Assembly (NCBI RefSeq): GCF_017744675.1
Contig: NZ_JAGIAV010000002.1
Span: forward strand, 496,001 to 560,000
Direction: 5' to 3'
DNA length: 64,000 nucleotides
Source: Flavobacterium sp.
GTDB lineage: Bacteria > Bacteroidota > Bacteroidia > Flavobacteriales > Flavobacteriaceae
The translations under genes and the position numbers were made by a program. The notes under the pieces were generated by a model. That model saw only the letters and a program-made list of their open reading frames with translations. It searched no databases and was not told where the DNA came from. Below, one piece after another: positions 8,029 through 16,687 of this stretch (positions within the stretch are counted from its first letter, which is position 1; every line of letters starts with the position of its first letter).

Positions 8029-11000
8029 ATGAACCGCAAACAAAAGGAACATTATTTTCTTTCCCAAGAAGGAGAAATGGGAGATTTAATTCGTTCTGCA
8101 GATTGGCGCAAAACCCCTTTGGGCGATCCAGAAAATTGGCCGCAAAGCTTAAAAACAATGACGGCAATGATGCTAGGCAATCCGTTTGGAATGTACATTG
8201 CTTGGGGAGAAAATTATACGCAGTTGTACAATGATGCTTTTCGCCCTATACTTGGCACTTCTAAACATCCACATGCTTTAGGCGCAAGTTCTCGGGAAAC
8301 ATTTAATGAAATTTGGGACAAAATAGGACCTATGTTTTCCGATGTCATGAAAGGGCATGCAGTAAGCTTTCCTGATTTTAAAGTTTCGCTGCATAGAAAT
8401 GGCTACACAGAAGATTGTTTTTTTGATTTTTCATATAGTCCGATAAAAGTAGAAGACGGATCTATTGGCGGAATTTTGGTAACTGTTATAGAAACTACCG
8501 AAAAGAAAATTGTTGCCGATGCCTTGCAGGAAAGTAATGCGCGATTTGTCAACAACATTATGCAAGCTCCTGTGGCAATGTGCATTTTTAGAGGCGAAAA
8601 TCATGTGGTTGAAATTGCCAACGAACAAATGTTGCAACTTTGGGGCTCAAAAGCAGAAAATATTATCAACAAACCTATTTTTAAAGTCCTTCCAGGATTA
8701 AAAAAACAAGGTTTTGATGAGATTCTAAATAGTGTTTTTAAGGACGGGAAAAAAATTACTACAGATGAACTTTTTGTCCAATTAAATCGAAACGGACAAA
8801 CTGAAAATACCTATATCAATTTTGTTTACGAAGCTTTACGCGAAAAAGACGGCACTATTTCTGGCGTTGCTGCAATTGCAACAGAAGTTACTGCTCAGGT
8901 TTTGGCTCGATCAAAAGTAGAAGAAAGCGAACAAAAAATTAGGCAGTTGGTCGAGAATGCACCTTTTCCTATTGCGGTTTATGTTGGAAAAGAAATGCGT
9001 ATTGAACTGGCCAACGAATCTATAATAAAAGTTTGGGGAAAGGGACCAGATGTAATTGGAAAAACATACACCGAAATACTTCCAGAATTACAAGACGGGC
9101 CAATTTTTAAACAAGTTAAAACCGTTTATGAAACAGGACAATCTTTCCATTCCAATAATACGCGAATCGATCTTGTTGTAGACAATGTTATAAAAACCTC
9201 TTACTTCAATTACAGTTTTACGCCTTTGTATGATCTAAATGGTAAAATTTATGCTGTAATGAATACAGCTGTAGATATTACCGATTTATTTTTAGCCAAA
9301 CAAAGAATAGAAGAAAGTGACAAACGTTTCCGTGATACGGTAAGACAGGCTCCCGTTGGCATCACGATTCTTCGTGGGCCAGAATATATGGTAGAAATGG
9401 CCAACGAAGCTTATCTAAAACTTGTAGCTCGAGAAGAAGAAACTTTTGTTGGAAGGCCATTGTACGATTCTCTCCCAGAAGTAAAAGAAACCGTGAGCGC
9501 TTTGTTAGATAGTGTTTTTAATACTGGAATTCCGTTTCATGGATTTGAAGTTCCTGTTCCTTTAAACCGATATGGAAAAATGGGCACCTTTTATTTTGAT
9601 TTTCTCTATCATCCGCTTAAAGAAGAAAATGGAACCATTTCAGGGATTTTGGTAACGGTTACCGAAGTAACTGAAAAAGTGGAAGCTAGAAAAAAAATCG
9701 AACTTAACGAAGATCGTTTAAAAATTGTTGTGGAAGCCAGCGAATTGGGAACTTGGGAATTGAATGTTGCAACTAGAATCCCGACTTATTCTCAAAGATA
9801 TCTTGAAATTATTGGCGGTTACACCGAAGAAGTCACGTTAACTCACGAAGAATTATTAGCACATCTTCATCCGGATGATTTGCCTATTCGAAATAAAGGT
9901 TTTAAAGAAGCCTTAAATACCGGTTTTTTAAATTATGAAGTTCGAGTAATCTGGAAAGACCAATCGATACACTGGATTGAAGGAAAAGGAAAAGTTTTCT
10001 ACAATGAAAATCATGAACCTGAAAAATTAATAGGAACGATTCGTGACATAACCGACGAAAAAGAATACCAGCAGAAAATAGAAGAAAGCGAAAAGAAACT
10101 GCGAAACCTTATTATGCAGTCGCCAGTACCGAAGGCTATTTTACGCGGAGAGGATTTTGTGATCGAAATGGCCAATTTTGTGCTTTTGAACAATATCTGG
10201 AAAAAAGAAGAAATCGAAGTTCAAGGAAAAAAAATATTAGACTTATTTCCAGAACTAAACAAACAGAAATATGCCAAATTACTAAGACAAGTTTACGAAT
10301 CAGGAAATGTATATGCCGAATCTGAGTCGTTACTTTTTATTGATAATGAAAAATTAGGCAATCAATTTTATGTAGATTTTGAATTTGCACCGCTTCGCGA
10401 AAGTGATAATTCTATTTCTGGAATTAGAATGACGCTTATTGATGTAACAGAAAAGGTAGAAGCCAGAAAAAAAATCGAAGAAAGCGAGAAAAGATTCCGC
10501 TCTCTTACAGAAAGTATTCCGCAGTTAATTTGGGAAACCGATGCCGAAGGAAATGCCCTTTTTACTTCAGGAAAATGGCTCGAATACACTGGAGTTGAAC
10601 CAGGCATTGAAGGTTCATGGCAAAATATGATTCATCCAGATGATTTTGAAGAAAATATCCGAATCTGGCAACACGCGCTTGCAACGGGCGAAGTGTACCG
10701 CTGTGATGTGCGAATGCGCAGAAAAGACGGCTCATACAGATGGCATACCGTAATTGGCGAACCTGTTTTTGGACGCAATAATAAAATTATAAAATGGGTT
10801 GGCGCCTTTACCGATATCCATACCGAAAAAGCCTTTACTCACGAACTAGAACAGCAAGTTACAGCACGTACCAGAGAACTAATCCAGATTAACGAATCGC
10901 TTCGCAAAAGTGAAGAACGTTATCATTTGATGGTCGAAGAAGTTCAAGAATATTCCATTTTATATTTAAATTCAGATGGAATTGTCGAGAATTGGAATGT

Positions 11001-12048
11001 TGGAGCTGAAAAGATTAAAGGCTATAAAGCAGATGAAATTATTGGTAAATATTTTGGTGTTTTTTATACCAAAGAAGATCAAGAAGCTAAATTGCCTGAA
11101 AAACTTTTAATGCTAGCCAAAGAAAAAGGAAAAGTTGTTCACGAAGGATGGCGTACCCGTAAAGACGGAAGTCTTTTCTGGGCAAGCGTTGTTATTACCG
11201 CTGTTCATAACAAAAAAGGCGATGTTATTGGTTTTTCTAAAGTGACACATGACTTAACCGAAAGGAAAAAAGCTGACGATAAATTAAAAATGAATGCACT
11301 AGAACTAGAGCAGAAAAACAATGAACTGGAAGAAATGAACAAAGAACTTCAGTCGTTTGCTTATATCTCAAGTCATGATTTGCAGGAACCGCTTCGAAAA
11401 ATACAAACTTTTGCTTCTCAGATTATCGAGAAAGAATCTGAAAATTTATCAGACAACGGAAAAGATAAATTTAAACGAATGCAAAATGCCGCTCAGCGAA
11501 TGCAAACATTAATTAATGATTTGTTGGCTTATTCTAGAACCAATAGTCAAGAACGCATTTTCATAAAAACAGATCTTTGTCAGATTATCAAAGAAGTAAA
11601 AGAAGATTTAACTGAAGAATTAGAGCAAAAAAGCGCTGTAATCGAAGTAGGGCAAACTTCTCAAGTTGATATAATTCCGTTTCAATTTAAACAGCTGCTG
11701 TATAACTTGATTAGCAATTCTTTAAAATTCTCCAATCCAGAAATTCCGATTGTAATTAAAATTGAAAGCAAAATAGCATTAGGAAAAGATTTTACGGAAG
11801 AAAAACTAATTCCTGCTAAAACATATTGCCACATTAAGGTATCTGATAACGGAATTGGTTTTGAAGCTCAGTACAATAAAAAAATATTCGAAGTTTTTCA
11901 GCGTCTGCACGGAAGAGACCGCTATAATGGCACCGGAATCGGACTCGCAATTGTGAAAAAGATTGTAGAAAACCATAACGGAATCATTACCGCTTCTGGC
12001 GTTCAGAATAAAGGCGCTTCTTTTGACATTTATATTCCTGTAAAATAA
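8029..12048 (+). CDS. Soluble multi-PAS sensor histidine kinase
   Basis: 1339 residues (ATG at 8029; a TTG two codons earlier is an alternative). No signal peptide or membrane segment, so it is cytoplasmic. About eight PAS modules follow each other, roughly at 15-165, 170-295, 300-420, 425-545, 550-675, 678-800, 803-925 and 940-1070. Several are near copies of each other, with ESEKR(F/L)R linkers and ISGI(L)VTVxEVTEK ends. A HisKA domain follows (SSHDLQEPLRKIQ, phospho-acceptor H1116), then HATPase_c with DNGIGF and GTGIGLAIVKKIVENHNG. No receiver is attached; the adjacent single-domain regulator probably takes the phosphate. Signal unknown. Confidence 0.93.
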   Translation: MNRKQKEHYFLSQEGEMGDLIRSADWRKTPLGDPENWPQSLKTMTAMMLGNPFGMYIAWGENYTQLYNDAFRPILGTSKHPHALGASSRETFNEIWDKIGPMFSDVMKGHAVSFPDFKVSLHRNGYTEDCFFDFSYSPIKVEDGSIGGILVTVIETTEKKIVADALQESNARFVNNIMQAPVAMCIFRGENHVVEIANEQMLQLWGSKAENIINKPIFKVLPGLKKQGFDEILNSVFKDGKKITTDELFVQLNRNGQTENTYINFVYEALREKDGTISGVAAIATEVTAQVLARSKVEESEQKIRQLVENAPFPIAVYVGKEMRIELANESIIKVWGKGPDVIGKTYTEILPELQDGPIFKQVKTVYETGQSFHSNNTRIDLVVDNVIKTSYFNYSFTPLYDLNGKIYAVMNTAVDITDLFLAKQRIEESDKRFRDTVRQAPVGITILRGPEYMVEMANEAYLKLVAREEETFVGRPLYDSLPEVKETVSALLDSVFNTGIPFHGFEVPVPLNRYGKMGTFYFDFLYHPLKEENGTISGILVTVTEVTEKVEARKKIELNEDRLKIVVEASELGTWELNVATRIPTYSQRYLEIIGGYTEEVTLTHEELLAHLHPDDLPIRNKGFKEALNTGFLNYEVRVIWKDQSIHWIEGKGKVFYNENHEPEKLIGTIRDITDEKEYQQKIEESEKKLRNLIMQSPVPKAILRGEDFVIEMANFVLLNNIWKKEEIEVQGKKILDLFPELNKQKYAKLLRQVYESGNVYAESESLLFIDNEKLGNQFYVDFEFAPLRESDNSISGIRMTLIDVTEKVEARKKIEESEKRFRSLTESIPQLIWETDAEGNALFTSGKWLEYTGVEPGIEGSWQNMIHPDDFEENIRIWQHALATGEVYRCDVRMRRKDGSYRWHTVIGEPVFGRNNKIIKWVGAFTDIHTEKAFTHELEQQVTARTRELIQINESLRKSEERYHLMVEEVQEYSILYLNSDGIVENWNVGAEKIKGYKADEIIGKYFGVFYTKEDQEAKLPEKLLMLAKEKGKVVHEGWRTRKDGSLFWASVVITAVHNKKGDVIGFSKVTHDLTERKKADDKLKMNALELEQKNNELEEMNKELQSFAYISSHDLQEPLRKIQTFASQIIEKESENLSDNGKDKFKRMQNAAQRMQTLINDLLAYSRTNSQERIFIKTDLCQIIKEVKEDLTEELEQKSAVIEVGQTSQVDIIPFQFKQLLYNLISNSLKFSNPEIPIVIKIESKIALGKDFTEEKLIPAKTYCHIKVSDNGIGFEAQYNKKIFEVFQRLHGRDRYNGTGIGLAIVKKIVENHNGIITASGVQNKGASFDIYIPVK

Positions 12049-12090
12049 GAATTTTCAAATTCCAAATTCCGAATCCCAAATTCATAAAAA

Positions 12091-12123
12091 AACGGAAACT
12101 TCTCAATTGAAGTTTCCGTTTTT
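12091..12123. terminator. Bidirectional intrinsic terminator
   Basis: AACGGAAACTTC / GAAGTTTCCGTT with a six-base loop, flanked by A and T tracts. It ends the PAS kinase operon and the convergent lipocalin-like lipoprotein gene. Confidence 0.85.
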
Positions 12124-12162
12124 CATTTCAAAACGAATTGAAATTATCTCAAAAAAAAAATC

Positions 12163-12579
12163 TTATCTAGTGTAAACAGTAATTACACCAGTTGTTTTGT
12201 CTTTAATTTTAAGTTCTTTGTTGGTAAGGTTCATGATATCACTAGTTGTACTTACATTTCCAACTGTGATTGTCAAATCGTTATGAGATCTTACATAAGT
12301 TCCAGTAGTTTCTGTTAAGGCACAATTAGAACCGCTATAATCACCAATAACTGCTGCATTGCTTAATCTTAAATCTAAATAATCTCTATTACATCCTGCT
12401 GCATTCTCTGGTGCATCAATTAATACTTCTTGACCATTAACAATTGTTCCAGTTTGGCTTAGATTATACTTCCCTTGAATTGGAACTATTGTTTCTCCTT
12501 CATTATCGTCGTTACTACAAGAGGTTACGAACATTCCCGCGCTTAAGGCTAATACGAATAATATACTTCTATTTTTCAT
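12163..12579 (-). CDS. Lipocalin-like lipoprotein
   Basis: 138 residues with a signal peptide and lipobox VTSC (lipidated Cys ~21) followed by SNDDNEG. The rest is beta-rich with IQGKYNLSQTGTIVNGQE and a C-terminal LKIKDKTTGVITVYT, as in small lipocalin-like outer lipoproteins of Bacteroidetes. Two further Cys could form a disulfide (AAGCNRDY and GSNCALT). No substrate can be named. Confidence 0.65.
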   Translation of the reverse strand: MKNRSILFVLALSAGMFVTSCSNDDNEGETIVPIQGKYNLSQTGTIVNGQEVLIDAPENAAGCNRDYLDLRLSNAAVIGDYSGSNCALTETTGTYVRSHNDLTITVGNVSTTSDIMNLTNKELKIKDKTTGVITVYTR

Positions 12580-12693
12580 GTTTGTTTGTTTTTTATTAAT
12601 TTAATTCAACAATGCTAAATTAAATGTATATACTTACAAAAAATTTCATGATTTTAAGAATATATTACATAAATCTCATTTTAAAGCAAATTT

Positions 12694-13698
12694 CTATTTT
12701 TTCACATATTTATTCAAAATATACCTTGTTACGGGTTTTAAAGAACCATTATTCTCAGGATGTCTTCCATGTCCGTTAAAAAAATCTATTCCATTTGCTG
12801 TTTTGCCGTACCAGACAATGGCTTTTCCATTTTTATCAAAGAATGGGGTTGTGTCGCATACCTTAATTTTTTTCAAGTCAAAAACAGTTTTGTCAAAAGG
12901 CTCTACAACATTAAAACTTCCTAAACCATTTACATCCAAATCGCAACTTACCCTTTCATAATGATCGCCTGACCATTGCATACAATCTTTTTTTGACATG
13001 CTTAAATAAATGAATATTGCTAATCCAGCTAGAAAAGTTGCAGCTACTAAATACCTTTTTATTTGAAATTTTGGTGGTTGTCCTGTAGCAACAAAAGTAT
13101 GCATCACTTCTGTCGTTGTTTCCGACTCCTTATCTTCATCTTCTTGTACTTCTTCAGCTACATCTTGTTTTACTTCTTCATTTTTATCTTTCTCTGATTC
13201 TTCATTTTTTAAATCGGGAAAATTTTCGTTTTCAACCTCATTAATCAAACCATCAGAAAAAAAATCATTTTTAGTAAAATCAGGATTTCTTAACTCTTCT
13301 ATCAATTTCCGATTCTCTGGATCAATTTCTTTTCTAAACTTATTAAAAGGTCTAGGTTGAAAATCTACCAAAATTGCTGCTAATTCAACCGTACTTATCT
13401 TAGCTGTTTCTCTTTCCGCTTTAAAAAAAGCGCCTACCTTTTTAAACTTATCTGTGTATTGTTGCGAAGTATCTACTTCTTTCGGAATAAAGTCAGCCTT
13501 AAAAAAGTTTCGATATATCGCAATATCATCGACTTTAGGTTCTGAGTTGAAAATTTCCCAGCATAAATCTCTTAAAACTGCTTGCGAAGGATTGCTTAGG
13601 TAATTAGAATATTTTCCTTCATTTTTTTCAACTCTATATTTCTCTCGAATCGCTTCTTTATAGTGGCTTTGAATATCATCTTGAGTAATTTTTTTCAT
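12694..13698 (-). CDS. Single-pass membrane protein of unknown family (locus A, paralog of 22094-22723)
   Basis: 334 residues. The cytosolic N-terminal ~125 residues are shared with the locus B gene: HYKEAIREKYRVEKNEGKY, LRDLCWEIFNSEP and AAILVDFQPRPFNKFRKE all have direct counterparts there. A long acidic low-complexity linker follows (~residues 145-200), then one membrane helix (~216-236, VAATFLAGLAIFIYLSM) and an extracytoplasmic tail with Cys pairs (DCMQWSGDHYERVSCD). I do not recognise the family. It is divergent from the mini-lipoprotein/kinase operon and the two share an intergenic region, as in locus B, which suggests a functional link. Confidence 0.7.
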   Translation of the reverse strand: MKKITQDDIQSHYKEAIREKYRVEKNEGKYSNYLSNPSQAVLRDLCWEIFNSEPKVDDIAIYRNFFKADFIPKEVDTSQQYTDKFKKVGAFFKAERETAKISTVELAAILVDFQPRPFNKFRKEIDPENRKLIEELRNPDFTKNDFFSDGLINEVENENFPDLKNEESEKDKNEEVKQDVAEEVQEDEDKESETTTEVMHTFVATGQPPKFQIKRYLVAATFLAGLAIFIYLSMSKKDCMQWSGDHYERVSCDLDVNGLGSFNVVEPFDKTVFDLKKIKVCDTTPFFDKNGKAIVWYGKTANGIDFFNGHGRHPENNGSLKPVTRYILNKYVKK

Positions 13699-13747
13699 AA
13701 GCTATTAGGATTTTCAGGATTTATTATAGGTTTTTTCAAGTTTTTAT

Positions 13748-13818
13748 CGGACATCATCGGAGAATCAGGAAATCCCGGAAATCCGTATCAATACAGGCTC
13801 AAAACGGTTGTTACTTTG
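13748..13818 (+). promoter_or_regulatory. Direct repeats and promoter of locus A
   Basis: Four direct copies of a 9-mer at 13748 (CGGACATCA), 13758 (CGGAGAATC), 13767 (AGGAAATCC) and 13776 (CGGAAATCC), period 9-10 bp. They end 26 bp before the -7-like box TTACTTTG (13811-13818), followed by CATCAA. Locus B has the same arrangement with the same 26-bp gap. This fits an activator array, perhaps for the locus A response regulator (inference). Confidence 0.6.
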
Positions 13819-13838
13819 CATCAACAAAATTTGTTATC

Positions 13839-14043
13839 GCTTTGATCTGCAGGTCAAAAGCAAATGTACAAAACTAGTTCATGTACCAAGTGTGGAAAAC
13901 CGTAAGACGGATTTTATTCCGGGAAGTATAGATGAAAATCTTACTGTTCTACACACTTCACTTCCCAACAAAATTTGGTATTGCCATTTATTAACCAACC
14001 TGGAAAAGAAATCCAGTCGGCAATACCCATGTCCAACTTTTAA
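13839..14043 (+). ncRNA. Conserved structured 5' leader of the mini-lipoprotein operon (locus A)
   Basis: A palindrome around TGCA (13839-13861) is followed by a fold shared with locus B. P1 GTGTGGA 13890-13896 / TCTACAC 13948-13954. P2 GTAAGA 13902-13907 / TCTTAC 13939-13944. P3 CGGA 13908-13911 / TCCG 13918-13921. Loop GGGAAGT 13921-13927 pairs with downstream ACTTCCC 13960-13966, a pseudoknot. P4 CCAA / TTGG 13965-13978. P5 GGTATTGCC 13977-13985 / GGCAATACC 14019-14027. P6 CTGGA 14000-14004 / TCCAG 14012-14016. It ends with ATG-TCC-AAC-TTT-TAA (14029-14043), 11 nt before the lipoprotein ATG. Whether it matches a known Rfam family (for example the Flavo-1 motif) cannot be decided here. Confidence 0.6.
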
Positions 14044-14054
14044 AATTTAAAAAA

Positions 14055-14243
14055 ATGAAAACATTATATTTATGGGGAGCGTGCGCGCTATTGTCAACTA
14101 CATTATTCTCTTGCTCTGCTGATGAATTAGAATCTGCAGAACAAAAAACTGAAATAAAAAAAGAAATGCCGTCAGAAGGGCAAGCAGATGATCCCAATGG
14201 GCCTGGTGATGATCCTATTAATATCAATCCGCCAAAAAAGTAA
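14055..14243 (+). CDS. Mini-lipoprotein with ADDPNGPGD motif (locus A)
   Basis: 62 residues: signal peptide, lipobox LFSC (Cys ~20), then a short charged, disordered chain ending in QADDPNGPGDDPININPPKK. The locus B counterpart (23292-23465) keeps the lipobox and the motif ADDPDGPGD although the rest differs, so the motif is under selection. Family not recognised. It sits between the structured leader and the kinase gene and could be the sensed or signalling surface partner of that kinase (inference from position only). Confidence 0.75.
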   Translation: MKTLYLWGACALLSTTLFSCSADELESAEQKTEIKKEMPSEGQADDPNGPGDDPININPPKK

Positions 14244-14280
14244 CAAATAAAATTTATTGTTCTCAATAAATTGCTAAATT

Positions 14281-14319
14281 CGGGGAAAGTACTATTTATG
14301 TTACGATCCCCGTTTTTTT
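14281..14319 (+). terminator. Terminator-like hairpin containing the kinase start codon (locus A)
   Basis: CGGGGA (14281-14286) pairs with TCCCCG (14307-14312); inside, GTA (14289-14291) pairs with TAC (14302-14304) across an AA/GA internal loop; seven T follow (14313-14319). The ATG at 14298 lies in the loop. Stem, internal loop and T-run are kept in locus B. It has the form of an intrinsic terminator and could limit kinase expression relative to the lipoprotein. Confidence 0.65.
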
Positions 14320-15992
14320 GTTTCTTTATTTTTCTTCTTTTCATTAACTGTGAAGAGAAAAGTAGTGTATTAATAAAACCCGAAAAAACAAACAAAGAAG
14401 CAAAACTTATACAAGAAAAAGCTACAGAACAATTCGTGAAAAGCAATTATAACAATGCTTTTTATCTTTTTAATAAATCAAAAATTGCCTTTGAATTTTC
14501 TAGAGACAGTTCAAATATTGTTTACAATTTAATTCGAATGGCCAATATCCAACAAATAAATGGCGATTATTATGGGAGCAAAGAAACATTAACAGAAGCA
14601 TTGCCTTATGCAAAAATTGATAATAATTATAGAGCCGCAATAAATAATTTTTTCGGAATCGCAGATAAAGAACTTTCTATTTATGATGATGCCATTTTTT
14701 ATTATAATGAAGCTATAAAAGATGCAAATGATCAGGCTGCTAAACAATCTCCACTCAATAATATTGCTGTCATTTATATTAAAAAAAAGAATTATGACAA
14801 AGCAATTAAAATTCTAGAAGGGATTTTAGAAACAAAAGCATTTGACAATTATGAAAAAAGTAAAGCAAGAGTAATCGATAATCTTGGATTTGCTTATTTT
14901 AAAAAAGGTTTAAATGAAAAAGGGCTTCAATTAATGAATGAAAGCTTAGAACTAAGAGTAAAAAGTGAAGACGTATACGGAAGCATTGAAAGCTATCTTC
15001 ATTTAGCTGAATATTATTCAAAAATAGACATAAAAAAATCAAATGAATATGCAAAAAAGGCTTATGAAATTGCTACTAATTTTAATAGCATTGATGAACG
15101 CTTGAGAGCATTATCGTTTCTTATTTCTAATGGATCTGATGTACAATATGGTGAAAAATATATTACTTTAAATGACAGCATCATCAAAATTAGAAACAAT
15201 TTTAAAAACAAGTTCGCTAAAATTAAATACGATTCTAAAAAAGAAAAAGACGAAAATCAGAAATTGCGATTGGAGAAAGCTGAAAATCTGGTAGCGATTA
15301 AAGAAGCAGAAAAAGATAAAATAATTTTGTTTTCTACTTTAATTGCTGTTGTCCTTTTGGGTGTTTATTTAAGAAATAGATATAAACATAAAACTCGTCT
15401 GGTAGAGATCAAAACAGCATACGACACCGAAACTAGAATTGCCAAAGACATTCATGACGGATTAGCAAATGATGTATTTCATGCCATTACTTATACGCAA
15501 ACGCAGCCCTTAACAAACGAAAGCAATAAAGAAAACTTATTGCAGAAACTCGATGACATTTACTCACGCGTTCGCGGAATTTCTCGAGAAAATAATGATA
15601 TCGACACTGGCCCAAATTATGCCAATAATTTAAAAGAAATGCTTTCTACTTATAATAGCAGTCAAACTAACGTTATTATAAATGGTGTTGAAAAAATAAA
15701 TTGGGATTCTATCGAAGATTTAAAAAAGATTACCATTCAGAGAGTTTTGCACGAGTTAATGGTCAATATGAAAAAACATAGTCAAGCTCCTGTGGTATCT
15801 ATAAAATTTAATACAGACTCAAATTCACTGATTATTAATTATAGTGACAACGGAAAAGGCTGCGAAAAATCAAAAATTATAAAAAATGGCTTGCAAAATA
15901 TGGAAAACCGTATTTTGTCTAATAAAGGAACTATTACTTTTGACACTGAACCCGATAAAGGTTTTAAAGTAAAAATAACAATGCCTAAATAA
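14298..15992 (+). CDS. TPR-containing sensor histidine kinase, HPK7 type (locus A)
   Basis: 564 residues from ATG 14298 (start chosen by match to locus B, which also begins MLRSPFF). N-terminal signal/lipobox-like FINC (Cys ~18), tetratricopeptide repeats over ~residues 30-270, a coiled segment, one membrane helix (~341-360, ILFSTLIAVVLLGVYL), then a HisKA_3 helix with phospho-acceptor H386 in AKDIHDGLANDVFH and a HATPase_c with YSDNGKGC and GLQNMENRI. The TPR sensor lies outside the inner membrane. The response-regulator gene starts 6 nt after its stop and is the obvious partner. Confidence 0.9.
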   Translation: MLRSPFFCFFIFLLFINCEEKSSVLIKPEKTNKEAKLIQEKATEQFVKSNYNNAFYLFNKSKIAFEFSRDSSNIVYNLIRMANIQQINGDYYGSKETLTEALPYAKIDNNYRAAINNFFGIADKELSIYDDAIFYYNEAIKDANDQAAKQSPLNNIAVIYIKKKNYDKAIKILEGILETKAFDNYEKSKARVIDNLGFAYFKKGLNEKGLQLMNESLELRVKSEDVYGSIESYLHLAEYYSKIDIKKSNEYAKKAYEIATNFNSIDERLRALSFLISNGSDVQYGEKYITLNDSIIKIRNNFKNKFAKIKYDSKKEKDENQKLRLEKAENLVAIKEAEKDKIILFSTLIAVVLLGVYLRNRYKHKTRLVEIKTAYDTETRIAKDIHDGLANDVFHAITYTQTQPLTNESNKENLLQKLDDIYSRVRGISRENNDIDTGPNYANNLKEMLSTYNSSQTNVIINGVEKINWDSIEDLKKITIQRVLHELMVNMKKHSQAPVVSIKFNTDSNSLIINYSDNGKGCEKSKIIKNGLQNMENRILSNKGTITFDTEPDKGFKVKITMPK

Positions 15993-15998
15993 AAGCCT

Positions 15999-16667
15999 AT
16001 GTTTAAAAAAGTAATTATTGCTGAGGATTTTGAAGAATTCAATCTAGCCGTAAAACAAACTTTGAGCGACCTCAACATTGTCGATTTTCAGCATGCAAAG
16101 TATTGTGATGACGCTTTTCTAAAAATAAGAAAAGCTATTCAGGATAATGAACCATATGATTTATTGATTAGTGATCTTTCGTTTAAAAAAGACCATCGCG
16201 AAGTAAAAATTGGCAGTGGAGACGAACTGATTCAAAAAGTTCGCGAACTGCAGCCCGATATTAAGATCATCGCCTACTCTATTGAAGACAAAAATGTTCG
16301 TATAAAATCACTTTTTGAGGATTCTGAAATTGATGCTTTTGTGCTAAAAGGCCGAAATAGTATTGAAGATCTAAAGAAAGCTCTTTCCATAATTTCGACT
16401 TCTGACCAAAAATTTATTTCTGCCGAAGTTGCTTCTGCATTACAGGAAAAAGGCAACTACGAAATAGACGATGTAGATATTAAAATCTTGAAGTATTTGT
16501 CTGCTGGAACTTCACAAGATGAAATTATAGAAATTTTTAAAAGCAGCAATACCAAACCCAATAGCAAAAGTGCCATGGAAAAAAGGTTAGCAAAATTAAA
16601 AGATTTTTTCAAAGCTAATAATACCATTCATTTGGTTTCGATTACAAAAGATATGGGAATAATTTAA
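15999..16667 (+). CDS. Response regulator with divergent LuxR-like HTH (locus A)
   Basis: 222 residues. The receiver has acidic residues in IIAEDFEEF, a likely acceptor Asp in LLISDLSFKKDH (D55-60 region), and the switch lysine in AFVLKGRNS. The C-terminal part (KILKYLSAGTSQDEIIEIF ... AMEKRLAKLKDFF) resembles a NarL/LuxR helix-turn-helix but is divergent. It is encoded 6 nt after the kinase. The tandem 9-mers upstream of the operon are candidate binding sites. Locus B lacks a counterpart, so this protein could serve both kinases. Confidence 0.85.
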   Translation: MFKKVIIAEDFEEFNLAVKQTLSDLNIVDFQHAKYCDDAFLKIRKAIQDNEPYDLLISDLSFKKDHREVKIGSGDELIQKVRELQPDIKIIAYSIEDKNVRIKSLFEDSEIDAFVLKGRNSIEDLKKALSIISTSDQKFISAEVASALQEKGNYEIDDVDIKILKYLSAGTSQDEIIEIFKSSNTKPNSKSAMEKRLAKLKDFFKANNTIHLVSITKDMGII

Positions 16668-16687
16668 ATTCTTCTCGCTCCATTTTC

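Noticed and set aside
13890..14027. tRNA or tmRNA in the structured leader
   Set aside because: No cloverleaf, T-loop consensus or CCA end; helices are arranged differently and include a pseudoknot.
13808..14050. 80-aa open frame across the locus A leader
   Set aside because: It overlaps the conserved RNA fold, has no counterpart in frame in locus B because of indels not divisible by three, and its composition is not protein-like.
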